Shown here piece by piece: positions 45,909 to 55,336 of a stretch of 64,000 nucleotides of DNA. Origin of the DNA: Bradyrhizobium hereditatis. Its GTDB lineage: Bacteria > Pseudomonadota > Alphaproteobacteria > Rhizobiales > Xanthobacteraceae. Each line of letters starts with the position of its first letter. Positions within the stretch are counted from its first letter, which is position 1. Under the pieces are notes generated by a model. It had not been told where the DNA came from. It did no database searches and saw nothing but the letters and a program-made list of their open reading frames with translations. The position numbers and the translations under genes were made by a program. The stretch is taken from assembly GCF_020329435.1 (NCBI RefSeq), contig NZ_JAGKJK010000002.1:434001-498000 (forward strand). Direction: 5' to 3'.

Positions 45909-46388
45909 TCATTCCGCTTTCCGTCGCGGCACGAAGGCGGTGGCGAGAAACGAGAACACCACCTCGCCGCGCTGGTTGGTGCCGGTATTGCGGGCCTGCA
46001 GAATGCCCCACTGGGGACGCTTCTCCGACGTCCGCTTGGTTTCGACCCGGTTGGTAAAGCTGATGGTATCGCCGGCCAGCACCGGCCTGATCCAGCGCAG
46101 TTCGCGAAAGCCTGGCGAGGGCCCCCAAACCGCAACCTCCTCGCCGCGCGCGAGCGCCTCGGCCGTCAAACGCTTGCCGTCGGCGACCAGAAGCTTCATG
46201 CAGACCGCCGCGACATGCCAGCCCGATGCAGCCAGTCCCCCGAACAGGGATTTGCGTCCCTCCTCCTCATCGAGGTGAAAGCGCTGCGGATCGAACTGCG
46301 CCGCAAACCTCTTGATGTCGTCGGCCGTGAAGGTGAACGAGCCAAACTCACGCTGGCTGCCGATCTCGATGTCCTCGAAGAAACGCAT
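45909..46388 (-). CDS. MaoC-family dehydratase (second gene of a pair)
   Basis: A 159-residue hot-dog-fold protein of the MaoC family (enoyl-CoA hydratase 2-like). It opens MRFFEDIEIGSQREFGSFTF and has FAAQFDPQRFHLDEEEGRKS, the motif in which Asp and His act as catalytic pair (D-x4-H), followed by LFGGLAASGWHVAAVCMKLL. The strand GDTISFTNRVETKRTSEKRP is also typical. The start lies only two bases after the stop of another MaoC gene, so the two form one operon and may associate as a heterodimer. The likely substrate is an enoyl-CoA or an acyl-carrier intermediate. Confidence 0.88.
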   Translation of the reverse strand: MRFFEDIEIGSQREFGSFTFTADDIKRFAAQFDPQRFHLDEEEGRKSLFGGLAASGWHVAAVCMKLLVADGKRLTAEALARGEEVAVWGPSPGFRELRWIRPVLAGDTISFTNRVETKRTSEKRPQWGILQARNTGTNQRGEVVFSFLATAFVPRRKAE

Positions 46389-46390
46389 TG

Positions 46391-46852
46391 CTAGTCCACC
46401 CCCGCCCCGGCGCGCCGGCGCACGATGATCGGCGATTCCATCTCGCACAGCACCACGCCGGCCGCATTGCGGATCGTACCCTTGAAGGTCACGATGCCGG
46501 TCTCGGGACGACTCTTCGAAATCCTGGCCTCCGCCACCTCGACATCCAGCGTCAGATCGTCGCCCGGTCGCAGCGGCGACAGCCACCGCATCTCATTGAC
46601 TCCGGGCGAGCCGAGCGAGGCGGTGCGGCCGATAAAGCCGTCGAACAGCATTCGCATCATGATCGAGCCGAGGTGCCAGCCTGAACCGGACAGCCCCTTG
46701 AGCATCGATGCGTTGGCGGCGGCGTCATCCAGATGCATCGGCTGCGGATCGTATTCGGCGGCAAACGCCAGAATCTCCTCGCGAGTGACGTGGCGCGGTC
46801 CGAACGTGCCGAAATGGCCGGGCGTGAAGTCTTCGAAGGTCAGCGTTGTCAT
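46391..46852 (-). CDS. MaoC-family dehydratase (first gene of a pair)
   Basis: A 153-residue paralogue of the following gene. It begins MTTLTFEDFTPGHFGTFGPR and keeps the same catalytic segment FAAEYDPQPMHLDDAAANAS, with Asp and His in the D-x4-H spacing, then LSGSGWHLGSIMMRMLFDGF. ATG 46852 is chosen because upstream residues to 46924 are not family-like. In several bacteria tandem MaoC genes encode a heterodimeric hydratase; here both keep the catalytic motif, so either could be active. No CoA ligase or dehydrogenase is adjacent. Confidence 0.88.
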   Translation of the reverse strand: MTTLTFEDFTPGHFGTFGPRHVTREEILAFAAEYDPQPMHLDDAAANASMLKGLSGSGWHLGSIMMRMLFDGFIGRTASLGSPGVNEMRWLSPLRPGDDLTLDVEVAEARISKSRPETGIVTFKGTIRNAAGVVLCEMESPIIVRRRAGAGVD

Positions 46853-47045
46853 GGATTGAGGATTGTGGTGGGGAAGCCCGATTGTGGCCGTTATTTGCGG
46901 CAATCTCAACCCGCCCACCCGCATGGCTCGTTCGCCACGGGCGAGTACCGCCCGAGGGCGCTCGCCCCCGGCTTGCCCGAAGCAGTTTTCGGAGCTAGCG
47001 GTGTGCCGTCTGGAATCAGGTTTGTGACTCGCCGGAGAACCATCG

Positions 47046-47339
47046 ATGTTCGATTTTCAGGATCTGTTTCAGTGGGACCGATTTATCACTCCCACGATCA
47101 TCAAGACATTCTACTGGCTTGTCATCGGCTTGATCGTGCTGTTTGGGCTTTCTGGAATCTTTTCGGCGCTTGCCGCGATGGCCATCAGCCCGTTCGGCGG
47201 ATTCATCCTGCTGTTGGCCTCGATCGCCAGCGTCGTGGTCGGCGTGGTGTTTTCGCGCATTGCCGCGGAATTCATCCTGATCGTCTTCCGCATCAACGAG
47301 CATCTCGGCGCGATCCGCGACCAGGGCGGGATGCGGTAG
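47046..47339 (+). CDS. DUF4282 membrane protein
   Basis: A 97-residue protein of the DUF4282 family. It has two membrane helices: IIKTFYWLVIGLIVLFGLSG (about 18-40) and FGGFILLLASIASVVVGVVF (about 50-70), then a cytoplasmic end with RIAAEFILIVFRINEHLGAI, where the conserved R-x3-E pattern is typical. CGGAGAACC precedes ATG 47046. No function is known; the family usually occurs as single genes. Confidence 0.88.
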   Translation: MFDFQDLFQWDRFITPTIIKTFYWLVIGLIVLFGLSGIFSALAAMAISPFGGFILLLASIASVVVGVVFSRIAAEFILIVFRINEHLGAIRDQGGMR

Positions 47340-47350
47340 GTTTTTCCACC

Positions 47351-47469
47351 TCATTGCGAGCCAACGGGTCGCGCGAATGCGCGCCCGATGACAGGCTCCG
47401 CGAAGCAATCCATCTATCCCCGCGCTGCGGCATGGATGGCTTCGTCGCTTTGCTCCTCGCACTGACGGC
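47351..47469. repeat. TCATTGCGAG palindromic repeat
   Basis: From TCATTGCGAG, through GATGACAGGCTCCGCGAAGC, to TTTGCTCCTCGCACTGACG. A diverged member of the 5621 family between convergent genes. Confidence 0.75.
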
Positions 47470-47477
47470 GGCAAGCG

Positions 47478-48575
47478 TCAGGTATTAAACCTGAAATGCA
47501 TCACGTCGCCGTCGGCGACGACATATTCCTTGCCTTCGAGCCGGAGCTTACCGGCATCGCGGGCGCCGGCTTCGCCATTCAGCGCGACGTAATCGGCATA
47601 GGCGATGGTCTCGGCCCGGATGAAGCCCTTTTCGAAGTCGGTATGGATGACGCCGGCGGCGGCAGGCGCCTTGGTGCCGCGGTGGATGGTCCAGGCGCGG
47701 GCTTCCTTCGGCCCGACGGTGAAATAGGTGATGAGGTCGAGCAGCTGATAGCCGGCGCGGATCAGGCGGTCGAGGCCGGCCTCTTCCAAACCGAGGGTTT
47801 CGAGAAATTCGGCGCGCTCCTCGCGTGACAGGGTCGCGATCTCGGATTCGATCTTGGCCGAGATGACAACCGCGACCGCGCCTTCCTTCTTGGCGTGCTC
47901 GAATACCTGCTTCGAAAAGCTGTTGCCTTCCTTGGCCGAGCCCTCTTCCACGTTGCAGACATAGAGCACCGGCTTCGACGTCAGGAGGCCGAGCATGTCG
48001 AAGGCGCGCTCTTCCTCCACCTTGCGCTCAAGCATCCGCGCCGGTTTGCCCTCGCGCAGCAGCACCAGCGTGCGGTTGACAAGGTCGAGCTGCTCCTTGG
48101 CGTCCTTGTCGTTACCCTTGGCCTTCTTGGTGAGGTTGTCGACCCGCTTCTCGAGGCTGTCGAGGTCGGCGAGCATCAGTTCGGTTTCGATGGTCTCGAT
48201 GTCGGCGAGCGGCGCGATCTTGCCTTCGACATGGGTGATGTCGGAATCCTCAAAGCACCGCACGACATGCGCGACCGCGTCGACTTCGCGGATGGTGGCG
48301 AGAAACTGGTTGCCGAGGCCTTCGCCCTTCGACGCGCCGCGCACCAGGCCTGCGATATCGACGAAGGTCAGTCGCGTCGGGATGATCTGCGCGGACTTTG
48401 CGATAGCCGCCAGCTTGTCTAGGCGCGGATCGGGCACCGCCACTTCGCCGACATTCGGCTCGATCGTGCAGAACGGATAATTCGCCGCCTGCGCCGCCGC
48501 CGTCTCGGTCAGCGCGTTGAACAGCGTCGACTTGCCGACATTGGGCAGGCCGACGATACCGCATTTGAATCCCAT
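47478..48575 (-). CDS. ychF: Redox-regulated ribosome-associated ATPase YchF (OLA1)
   Basis: A 365-residue P-loop protein of the Obg family. Walker A is [14 protein letters not shown] (about 8-21) and G3 is [12 protein letters not shown]. The nucleotide-specificity loop reads CNVEEG, i.e. NxxE rather than NKxD, which explains the preference for ATP. A coiled-coil insertion ([20 protein letters not shown]) and a C-terminal TGS domain ([20 protein letters not shown]) follow. It binds the ribosome and, in known homologues, negatively affects antioxidant response. It is the last gene of the rplY-pth-ychF block, 73 bases after pth. Confidence 0.96.
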   Translation of the reverse strand: MGFKCGIVGLPNVGKSTLFNALTETAAAQAANYPFCTIEPNVGEVAVPDPRLDKLAAIAKSAQIIPTRLTFVDIAGLVRGASKGEGLGNQFLATIREVDAVAHVVRCFEDSDITHVEGKIAPLADIETIETELMLADLDSLEKRVDNLTKKAKGNDKDAKEQLDLVNRTLVLLREGKPARMLERKVEEERAFDMLGLLTSKPVLYVCNVEEGSAKEGNSFSKQVFEHAKKEGAVAVVISAKIESEIATLSREERAEFLETLGLEEAGLDRLIRAGYQLLDLITYFTVGPKEARAWTIHRGTKAPAAAGVIHTDFEKGFIRAETIAYADYVALNGEAGARDAGKLRLEGKEYVVADGDVMHFRFNT

Positions 48576-48648
48576 TTCGTCCTCAACGATTTCTCTTCGT
48601 CATGGCCGGGCTGCTGCCGGCATGGCGGCGGAGAGCCAGCACGAGAAG

Positions 48649-49257
48649 TCAGCTCTGCTTCCCGTCGTCTCCCTTGTCGAAAATTCCCTTGGCCTGCAGT
48701 GCCAGATGCACCTTGTTCTGGAACGAGGAATCGTGCCCCGCCGCCAGCAAGCCGGCATTGTCAGCCACCGCCGCGCACAAGGCCTCCACCCAAGGGCGGT
48801 CGCTCTTGGCGAAATCCGACAGCACGTGGCCGTGCACCAGCTCCTTGACCCCCGGATGACCGATGCCGAGCCGCACCCGGCGATAATCGTTGCCGATATG
48901 CGAGGAGATCGAGCGCAGCCCGTTGTGGCCGGCGATACCGCCACCGATCTTCACCCGTACTTTCGCCGGGGGCAGTTCGAGTTCGTCCTGGAACACGGTG
49001 ACGTCGGATGCGCTGAGCTTGAAGAAGTTCGCGGCTTCCTGAACCGCGCGCCCGGATTCGTTCATGTAGGTGGTCGGCCGCAGCAGAACGACCCTTTCGC
49101 GATCGAGCGTGCCTTCGGATGTCTCGCCCTGAAAACGGCGACGCCACGGTGCGAAACCGTGGCGTCGCGCAATCTCATCGACGGCCATGAACCCGATGTT
49201 GTGCCGGTTGTTCGCGTATCTCGAACCGGGGTTACCGAGGCCAACAAACAGGCGCAT
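48649..49257 (-). CDS. pth: Peptidyl-tRNA hydrolase
   Basis: Releases tRNA from peptidyl-tRNA dropped by ribosomes. 202 residues, the usual length. Active-site residues are visible: Asn10 in GLGNPGSRY, His20 in NNRHNIGF, Asn68 in YMNESGRAV and Asp95 near FQDELELPP, plus [20 protein letters not shown] for peptide and acceptor-stem binding. The start lies 21 bases after the stop of rplY, so it is co-transcribed with the L25 gene, the common bacterial order. Confidence 0.96.
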   Translation of the reverse strand: MRLFVGLGNPGSRYANNRHNIGFMAVDEIARRHGFAPWRRRFQGETSEGTLDRERVVLLRPTTYMNESGRAVQEAANFFKLSASDVTVFQDELELPPAKVRVKIGGGIAGHNGLRSISSHIGNDYRRVRLGIGHPGVKELVHGHVLSDFAKSDRPWVEALCAAVADNAGLLAAGHDSSFQNKVHLALQAKGIFDKGDDGKQS

Positions 49258-49278
49258 GACGCGGCATCCTGCCGCTGG

Positions 49279-50004
49279 TTACTTCTTCTTGTCGCCGCCC
49301 GCCGGCGCCTTTGCGGCAGCCGCCGGAGCAGCGGCACCCGCCGCAGGCGCGGCAGCAGCAGCCGGAGCCGCAGCACCCGCCGCCGGAGCAGGCGCGCCGG
49401 CAGCCGCAGCAGCTGCAGCAGCCTTCTGCTCTTCGGCGTAGCCGGACGGCGGCACGATGGTCACGAGGGTTGCGTCCTCTCGCGACAGCGCCTTCACGCC
49501 CTTCGGCAACTTGATGTCGGACAGATGCAGCGAGTAGCTGATTTCCAGCGCGCCAGCGTCGGCCTCGATGTACTGCGGAATGTTATCGACCGAGCATTCG
49601 AGCTCGATGGTGTGGGTGACGATGTTGATGGTGCCGCCGCGCTTGACGCCAGGCGAGGTTTCGCCATTCACGACGTGCAGCGGCACGCTGACGCGGATGG
49701 TCGCGCCTTCGCCCAGCCGCAGGAAGTCGACATGGAGCGGGAAATCCTTCACCGGATCGAGCTGGAAGTCGCGCGGAATCACGCGATGCTTTTTGCCATC
49801 GAGCTCGATGTCGAACAGCGTGGTCAGGAAGCGGCCGGCCAGGATGCGCTGGCGCAGTTCCCGATCGTCGACCGAAATGGTCACGGGGGGCTGGTTGTTG
49901 CCGTAGATCACTCCGGGCACTCTCCCGGCGCGACGCTCTGCCCGGGCGGCCCCCTTGCCGCCGTTCGGACGCGCGGTCGCCTTCAATTCCTTGACGGTCG
50001 CCAT
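49279..50004 (-). CDS. rplY: 50S ribosomal protein L25/general stress protein Ctc, long form
   Basis: Binds 5S rRNA in the large subunit. The 241 residues are of the Ctc type: an N-terminal L25 domain (ELKATARPNGGKGAARAERR, then AGRVPGVIYGNNQPPVTISV) and a C-terminal TL5 domain (LRLGEGATIRVSVPLHVVNG, then IEADAGALEISYSLHLSDIK). The last ~55 residues are a low-complexity Ala/Pro/Gly tail (from about 187) ending GGDKKK, which is additional to the folded domains. It heads the rplY-pth-ychF operon. A hairpin at 50037-50051 lies in its leader. Confidence 0.95.
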   Translation of the reverse strand: MATVKELKATARPNGGKGAARAERRAGRVPGVIYGNNQPPVTISVDDRELRQRILAGRFLTTLFDIELDGKKHRVIPRDFQLDPVKDFPLHVDFLRLGEGATIRVSVPLHVVNGETSPGVKRGGTINIVTHTIELECSVDNIPQYIEADAGALEISYSLHLSDIKLPKGVKALSREDATLVTIVPPSGYAEEQKAAAAAAAAGAPAPAAGAAAPAAAAAPAAGAAAPAAAAKAPAGGDKKK

Positions 50005-50036
50005 CGTGCTAAGTCCTTGTTTTCTAAAAAGTTAAA

Positions 50037-50051
50037 GGCCGCATCGCGGCC
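50037..50051 (-). promoter_or_regulatory. Hairpin followed by T-rich tract in the rplY leader
   Basis: On the minus strand GGCCGC GAT GCGGCC, then TTTAACTTTTT, ending about 15 bases before the AAGGAC ribosome site of rplY. It may be a terminator-like attenuator or a protein-binding leader; the loop is very short. Confidence 0.45.
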
Positions 50052-50181
50052 CGTCGGCGTCGCACAGCAAGCCTCCAGGGGTGCGGGGGCTGCGGACGTG
50101 GCGGGCTTTTAGCCCCAAAGGGGCGAAATGACAAGGAAATGAAGGGATTTTTCTGCGATTTTGCGCCCGTCACCTCCGAGC

Positions 50182-50291
50182 CGTCATGCCCGGTCTTGGA
50201 CCGGGCGTCCACGTCCTTGCCGCCGCGACGAAGAACATGAACGGCCGGGGGATGTGCGAAGCTAGCTTCGCGCCTTAGCCCGGCCATGACG
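50182..50291. repeat. CCGTCATGCCCGGTC...GGCCATGACG palindromic repeat
   Basis: CCGTCATGCCCGGTCTTGGA, inner ACCGGGCGTCCACGTCC and GAAGCTAGCTTC palindrome, ending AGCCCGGCCATGACG. It lies between rplY and ubiK. Confidence 0.8.
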
Positions 50292-50308
50292 ATTGGTGAT
50301 CAAAACCC

Positions 50309-50602
50309 CTATCCATCCGCCAGCGGGCTGGCGGCATCCGGCACAGCCGGTGCAATCCCGAGCTTGGCCTCCAGAACGGCGATCCGGTTCTTGAGCGCCT
50401 CGTTTTCTTCGCGCGCCAGACGGGCCATGTCCTTGACCGCGTCGAACTCCTCGCGCTGGACGACGTCGAGATCGCGCAGGATCCGTTCGGCTTGGTTGCG
50501 CATGACGGTGTCGACCTCGCGCTTGACGCCTTGGGCGGCACCGGCGGCGTCGTTCATCAAACGGCCGATCTCGTCGAAAAACCGATTGCTGGTCTGGGTC
50601 AT
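50309..50602 (-). CDS. ubiK: UbiK-family ubiquinone biosynthesis accessory factor (BMFP)
   Basis: A 97-residue amphipathic helical protein. The sequence [20 protein letters not shown] is followed by a heptad-rich coiled coil, [20 protein letters not shown] and [13 protein letters not shown], the hallmark of BMFP/UbiK. It forms trimers and binds lipids; with UbiJ it aids the cytosolic stage of ubiquinone assembly in gammaproteobacteria. ATG 50602 follows GGAGCG; upstream residues to 50656 are not family-like. It is divergent from the dienelactone hydrolase gene. Assignment to UbiK by function is inferred from family. Confidence 0.85.
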   Translation of the reverse strand: MTQTSNRFFDEIGRLMNDAAGAAQGVKREVDTVMRNQAERILRDLDVVQREEFDAVKDMARLAREENEALKNRIAVLEAKLGIAPAVPDAASPLADG

Positions 50603-50782
50603 CTGGAACGCTCCGGTCGCCAATTGTTCGTCACGACAACACAATGGCAATCCCAAGAGAAACGTTCAAGTGTGAGGTTCAAGGCCGCCGTAACAGCCCT
50701 TTGCCTTGTCATACTCCCCTTTCCTTGCAATCGTATCGAGTATCCAGCCCGACTGCAGAATCACAAACAACAAGAAGCGCCC

Positions 50783-51517
50783 ATGATCGACCAGCAGATC
50801 GACATTCCGACCAAGGACGGCAAGACCACGACCTTCATCACCCATCCCGAGCGCGGCGGCCCCTTCCCCGTCATCATTTTTTACATGGACGCACCCGCCA
50901 TTCGCGAGGAACTGCGCGATATGGCGCGGCGGCTCGGCACGTCAGGCTATTACGTGATGCTGCCAAATATGTATTACCGCTCCGGCGTCATGGAGCTGGG
51001 CCCGATCCCGCCGGATCCCGAGGCGCCCGAGCGCAAGCGGATGTTCGGCTTCATGAACTCCATCAACATTCCCATGGTGATGGAGGACACCAAGGCGCTC
51101 CTCGCTTATGCAGAGACGCAAGCCGCCGCGAATACAAGGATCGTCGGCACCGTCGGCTATTGCATGAGCGGCCGTTACGCGGTCAACGCAGCAACGCATT
51201 TTCCGGATCGCGTGAAGGCGGCGGCCTCCATTTACGGGACACATCTCGCAACCGACGAGCCAGACAGCCCGCATCTTGCTGCAGGCAAGACCAAGGCCGA
51301 ACTCTATTTCGCTTGCGCCGAGACCGACATCTATGCGCCGCAGGAGATCATCGACAAAGTCATCGCCGGCATGCAGGGATCGAACAACGAGGTCGAGATC
51401 TATCCCGGCACCCATCACGGCTTCGCCTTCCCGAAGCGCCCGGTTTACAACCGCGACGCTGCCGAGCGGCACTGGGAGCGGCTATTGGCGCTCTATCGCC
51501 GCAACCTCGCGTCCTAG
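50783..51517 (+). CDS. Dienelactone hydrolase-family protein
   Basis: A 244-residue alpha/beta hydrolase. The catalytic triad is recognisable: nucleophile Cys in [13 protein letters not shown] (about 126-138, matching G-x-C-x-G), acid Asp in [11 protein letters not shown] (about 180), and His in [11 protein letters not shown] (about 205). The Cys rather than Ser nucleophile places it with carboxymethylenebutenolidases. The N-terminal segment [20 protein letters not shown] is typical. ATG 50783 is used. It lies just upstream of lgt (11-base gap), so they may be co-transcribed. The substrate may be a dienelactone or another ester. Confidence 0.9.
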   Translation: MIDQQIDIPTKDGKTTTFITHPERGGPFPVIIFYMDAPAIREELRDMARRLGTSGYYVMLPNMYYRSGVMELGPIPPDPEAPERKRMFGFMNSINIPMVMEDTKALLAYAETQAAANTRIVGTVGYCMSGRYAVNAATHFPDRVKAAASIYGTHLATDEPDSPHLAAGKTKAELYFACAETDIYAPQEIIDKVIAGMQGSNNEVEIYPGTHHGFAFPKRPVYNRDAAERHWERLLALYRRNLAS

Positions 51518-51528
51518 CTGTCGCCCCG

Positions 51529-52383
51529 ATGCCCTTTCTCACCATCGCCTTTCCGGAAATCGATCCGGTCGCCATCTCGATCGGACCGTTCGCGATCCGA
51601 TGGTATGCACTGGCCTATATCGCCGGCATCGTGCTCGGATGGTTATATGCGCGCGCGCTGATCAAGCGTGAGAAATTATGGGGCGGTCCGGCACCGATCT
51701 CGACACCGCAACTCGACGACTTCATTCTCTGGGTCACCCTCGGCATCATCGTCGGCGGCCGCACCGGCTACGTGCTCTTCTACAACGCCGCCTTTTTCAT
51801 CCAGAACCCGACCGCCATTTTCAAACTCTGGGAAGGCGGCATGTCCTTCCATGGCGGCTTTCTCGGCTGCGTCGCCGCGGTGATGCTGTTTGCGCGCACG
51901 AACAATATCTCCATCCTGTCGCTCGGCGACATCACGACCGCGGTCGCTCCGATCGGAATATTCCTCGGGCGGCTTGCCAATTTCATCAAGGGCGAATTGT
52001 GGGGGCGCGAGGCGGACGCCAGCGTACCCTGGAGAATGGTCTTTCCCGATGACCCGCTTCAACTTTTCCGCCACCCTAGCCAGCTCTACGAAGCGGCGCT
52101 CGAGGGCATCCTGCTGTTCGTTGTCCTGGCGGTGATGGTCCGGATGGGCGCCCTCAAACGGCCCGGCCTGATCCTAGGCAGCTTCATTGCAATCTACGCC
52201 CTTGCGCGCATCACCAGCGAATTCTTCCGTGAACCGGACCCCCAGCTCGGATTTTTGTGGGATCCCCAGCTCGGGCTGACCATGGGAATGCTGCTGTCGG
52301 TACCGATGATCATTGCCGGAGCTATACTGATCGTGATGGCATGGCGCCGCAAGGTGCCGGATCATAGAGAGAAGTCGATTTAA
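51529..52383 (+). CDS. lgt: Prolipoprotein diacylglyceryl transferase
   Basis: Transfers diacylglycerol from phosphatidylglycerol to the cysteine of prolipoproteins in the inner membrane. 284 residues with about seven membrane helices. The HGGFLG motif (His about 110) and the Lgt signature [17 protein letters not shown] (about 145-161), with its conserved Arg, Asn and Glu, are present. Family motif residues [15 protein letters not shown] appear near the start. It begins 11 bases after the hydrolase stop and is followed by a methyltransferase gene eight bases later, forming a compact block with pgeF. Confidence 0.96.
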   Translation: MPFLTIAFPEIDPVAISIGPFAIRWYALAYIAGIVLGWLYARALIKREKLWGGPAPISTPQLDDFILWVTLGIIVGGRTGYVLFYNAAFFIQNPTAIFKLWEGGMSFHGGFLGCVAAVMLFARTNNISILSLGDITTAVAPIGIFLGRLANFIKGELWGREADASVPWRMVFPDDPLQLFRHPSQLYEAALEGILLFVVLAVMVRMGALKRPGLILGSFIAIYALARITSEFFREPDPQLGFLWDPQLGLTMGMLLSVPMIIAGAILIVMAWRRKVPDHREKSI

Positions 52384-52391
52384 GGCAGGCC

Positions 52392-53519
52392 GTGACCGAA
52401 TACTCGCCGTTGCTGTCGGAGATCCACAAGCTGATCAAATCGTCAGGACCGATGCCGGTCTGGCGGTACATGGAGCTGTGCCTGATGCATCCGCAGCACG
52501 GCTACTACGTCTCGCGCGATCCATTGGGCCGCGAGGGCGATTTCACCACCGCGCCCGAGGTCAGCCAGATGTTCGGCGAACTGCTCGGCCTGTGGACTGC
52601 GTCGGTATGGAAGTCGATCGGCTCACCGCCGATGCTGAGGCTGGTCGAACTCGGCCCCGGCCGCGGGACCATGATGGCTGACGCGCTCCGCGCTGTCAGG
52701 GTGTTGCCGCCGCTCTATCAAACGCTCCACATCCATCTCGTCGAGATCAATCCAGTGCTGCGCGAGAAGCAGCAGGCGACGCTGTCAGGCGCCCGCAACA
52801 TCACCTGGCATGATAACATCGACGACGTGCCCGACGGCCCCGCGGTCATTCTCGCCAATGAATATTTCGACGTGCTGCCGATCCATCAGGTCGTCAAGCG
52901 CGAGACCGGCTGGCACGAGCGTGTCGTCAATCTCGACGCCGATGGCAAGCTGGTGTTCGCCGCCGCGGACGAGCCGCTGCCGCGGTTTGAGGTGCTGCTG
53001 CCGCCGCTGGTGCGCGCGGCCCCTATCGGCGCCGTGTTCGAATGGCGGCCGGACACCGAAATGATGAAGATTGCGGCAAGGGTGCGCGACCAGGATGGCG
53101 CGGCGCTGATCATCGATTACGGCCATCTGCGCAGCGACGCCGGCGACACTTTCCAGGCGATCGCCCGCCACAGCTTTGCTGATCCCCTGAAAAATCCTGG
53201 ACAGGCCGACGTCACCGCCCATGTCGATTTCCAGGCGCTGGCGCGCGCGGCGGAAGATGTCGGCACGCGCGTTCACGGCCCGGTGACGCAGGGCGAATTC
53301 CTCAAGCGGCTCGGCATCGAAACGCGGGCCGCCACACTGATGGCCAAAACCACGCCGGAAGTGTCCGCCGATATTTCCGCCGCGCTGAAGCGGCTGACCG
53401 ACAGCGGCCGCGGCGGCATGGGTTCGATGTTCAAGGTGCTCGCGATCACCAGACCAGATCTCACCATGGTCGCAGGCCTCAGCGACGAACCGCCGGAGCC
53501 GGAAGAGGAAACAGCATGA
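52392..53519 (+). CDS. MidA/NDUFAF7-family SAM-dependent methyltransferase
   Basis: A 375-residue protein of the COG1565/NDUFAF7 family, whose mitochondrial members methylate an arginine of NDUFS2 in complex I assembly. Features: LIKSSGPMPVWRYMELCLMH, HPQHGYYVSRDPLGREGDFT and the SAM site RLVELGPGRGTMMADALRAV (about 83-102), then ILANEYFDVLPIHQVVKRET, the conserved NEYFD motif. The GTG at 52392 follows AAGGCAGG. The stop overlaps pgeF by four bases (ATGA). A role in complex I maturation is inferred from the family. Confidence 0.92.
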   Translation: MTEYSPLLSEIHKLIKSSGPMPVWRYMELCLMHPQHGYYVSRDPLGREGDFTTAPEVSQMFGELLGLWTASVWKSIGSPPMLRLVELGPGRGTMMADALRAVRVLPPLYQTLHIHLVEINPVLREKQQATLSGARNITWHDNIDDVPDGPAVILANEYFDVLPIHQVVKRETGWHERVVNLDADGKLVFAAADEPLPRFEVLLPPLVRAAPIGAVFEWRPDTEMMKIAARVRDQDGAALIIDYGHLRSDAGDTFQAIARHSFADPLKNPGQADVTAHVDFQALARAAEDVGTRVHGPVTQGEFLKRLGIETRAATLMAKTTPEVSADISAALKRLTDSGRGGMGSMFKVLAITRPDLTMVAGLSDEPPEPEEETA

Positions 53520-54283
53520 CGTTCGGATCGTCGCTGCTCGCAGCCATTCCCGGGCTGCGTCACGCCTTCTTCTCCCGAGAGGGCGGGGTGTCCTGTGGAA
53601 TCTATGAAGGCCTCAATGGCGGACTTGGATCCAACGACGATCCGGCCAATGTCGCAGAGAACCGCCGCCGGATGGCCGAAGAGATGGGCGTCGCGCCCGA
53701 ACATCTTCTCAGCGTGCACCAGATCCATTCACCCGATGCCGTGGTGGCGACCGGACCATGGCAAGGCGACAAACCGTGCGCCGACGCGCTGGTCACCCGC
53801 ACCGAAGGCATCGCGATCGGCGTCACTGCCGCCGATTGCGGCCCGATCCTGTTCGCTGACCCCGCCGCGCGCGTGATAGGCGCCGCCCATGCCGGCTGGA
53901 AGGGCGCACTGACCGGCGTGCTGGAATCTACCATCGATGTAATGGAGAAGCTGGGCGCCGACCGCACCCGTATCGTCACCGCAATTGGGCCCTTAATCCG
54001 CCAACACTCCTACGAAGTGGGCGGCGAATTCGTCGAGCGCTTCATGGATGCCGATGCGGAGAATGGCGTGTTCTTCATTCCCTCGGTACGAGCCGGCCAT
54101 GCCATGTTCGATCTTGCCGGCTTCATTCGCATGCGGCTGGAGAATGCCGGCATCCTGATGATCGACGACATCGGGGTCGACACCTATTCCGACGAGCGCT
54201 TCTACAGCTACCGTCGCTCGGTGCACCGGAAAGAACCGGACTATGGCCGTCATGTGCACGCCATCGCGCTGGCGAGCGAGTAA
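53516..54283 (+). CDS. pgeF: Peptidoglycan editing factor PgeF (YfiH, laccase domain)
   Basis: A 255-residue Cu-oxidase_4 family protein; in E. coli it removes misincorporated L-Ser from peptidoglycan precursors. The zinc ligands are seen as SVHQIHSPDAV (His), VTAADCGPILF (Cys) and GAAHAGWKGALTG (His). GPLIRQHSYEVG contains the usual G-P turn, but the Cys of many homologues (GPCI) is replaced by Leu. The N-terminal HAFFSREGGVSCGIYEGLN is typical. It overlaps the methyltransferase gene by ATGA, so the two are translationally coupled. Confidence 0.93.
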   Translation: MTFGSSLLAAIPGLRHAFFSREGGVSCGIYEGLNGGLGSNDDPANVAENRRRMAEEMGVAPEHLLSVHQIHSPDAVVATGPWQGDKPCADALVTRTEGIAIGVTAADCGPILFADPAARVIGAAHAGWKGALTGVLESTIDVMEKLGADRTRIVTAIGPLIRQHSYEVGGEFVERFMDADAENGVFFIPSVRAGHAMFDLAGFIRMRLENAGILMIDDIGVDTYSDERFYSYRRSVHRKEPDYGRHVHAIALASE

Positions 54284-54543
54284 GCGTCTTATTTCACCTT
54301 CGCCAGCTTGCCCCGCGCCCGGCCGGTCCCGAGGTGGCTGAGCGTCGCTGGCAACTGCTGGCGCGCTCACCCGCCGACAGCACCACGCCGTTCGCGTCGA
54401 AGCCAAACAAAGGCTCGCATAGCTCAATCCTGCGGAGCTTAAGAATTCTGGCGACAACAAGGTACGGCGACACAATTTTTTTGGTGAGCCGGCGTACTCC
54501 CTGCCCTAGACCTTAACACGTTTTAACGATATCGCACGGAACC

Positions 54544-55167
54544 ATGACGAACACCCTGTTTGCTTCGTGCCTGCGAGCTTACCGCGCCACAATTGCCGCT
54601 GCGCTGCTTGCCGTTTTTTCCTGTGCGCTCGCCGGCTGCGCGAGCAATGGCGCAACGGGCAGCGGATCGTACGCCATGGCTACGAGCGCTGGCGGCCCGA
54701 CCGTGGCGTTCGAATCGATCGACGGTCCGCCGCCGCAGGTGTTCGACCGCATGGTCGGCGTGCTCGACAGCGAATCCAAGCTGCGCAACCTGTCGATCGT
54801 CTCCCGCGAGGGCGGCGCATCCTACCGCGTGCGCAGCTACCTCTCGGCGCAGGTGGTTCGTGGCAAGACGGTGATCGCGTGGGTCTGGGACGTCTACGAC
54901 AACAACCAGCAGCGTGCGCTGCGGCTTTCCGGCGAGGAGCCCGCTGGCAAAGCTGGACGTGACGCCTGGGCAGCGGCCGACGACCTCGTTTTGAGGAAAA
55001 TTGCGCAAGCCGGCCTCAGCGGTCTTTCAGGCATGATTAACGGAACGCCGGATACCGCGCCTGCGCCGACACCGGAGCGCCGCGGGCCCGCGGTCGCGAG
55101 TGCGGAAGAAATGGTACCCGCGCAGGATGCGGCCGGCATCACCGCACTGAGTTTCGGCGCCCAATAA
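54544..55167 (+). CDS. Hypothetical lipoprotein
   Basis: A 207-residue protein with a lipobox: the signal AALLAVFSCALAGCASNGAT places the modified Cys near residue 36, fitting anchorage by the Lgt pathway. The mature part FESIDGPPPQVFDRMVGVLD and SREGGASYRVRSYLSAQVVR, followed by VIAWVWDVYDNNQQRALRLS, forms a single alpha/beta domain that I recall only as an uncharacterised alphaproteobacterial lipoprotein. The C-terminal 50 residues are Pro/Ala/Thr-rich. It stands between pgeF and prs. The function is unknown. Confidence 0.8.
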   Translation: MTNTLFASCLRAYRATIAAALLAVFSCALAGCASNGATGSGSYAMATSAGGPTVAFESIDGPPPQVFDRMVGVLDSESKLRNLSIVSREGGASYRVRSYLSAQVVRGKTVIAWVWDVYDNNQQRALRLSGEEPAGKAGRDAWAAADDLVLRKIAQAGLSGLSGMINGTPDTAPAPTPERRGPAVASAEEMVPAQDAAGITALSFGAQ

Positions 55168-55336
55168 ACCGCCCTGTTAAAGTCCCGTAATGGCCGATTT
55201 TTAACCGGGAAAACGACGTGAACGGGTTGCCAGCCGAGCCACCCGCCTGATATCTCCTCGCTCATCAAAAAGCGCCGGTTCCCGAGGATTTCTCGACATG
55301 CTGAACGTCGTATCCAAGGCGCGAGGAGAAGGATTG

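Noticed and set aside
54284..54543. Possible small gene between pgeF and the lipoprotein
   Set aside because: Short frames have no start signal or conserved pattern; a near CtrA-like TTAA spacing at 54514 is off by one base.
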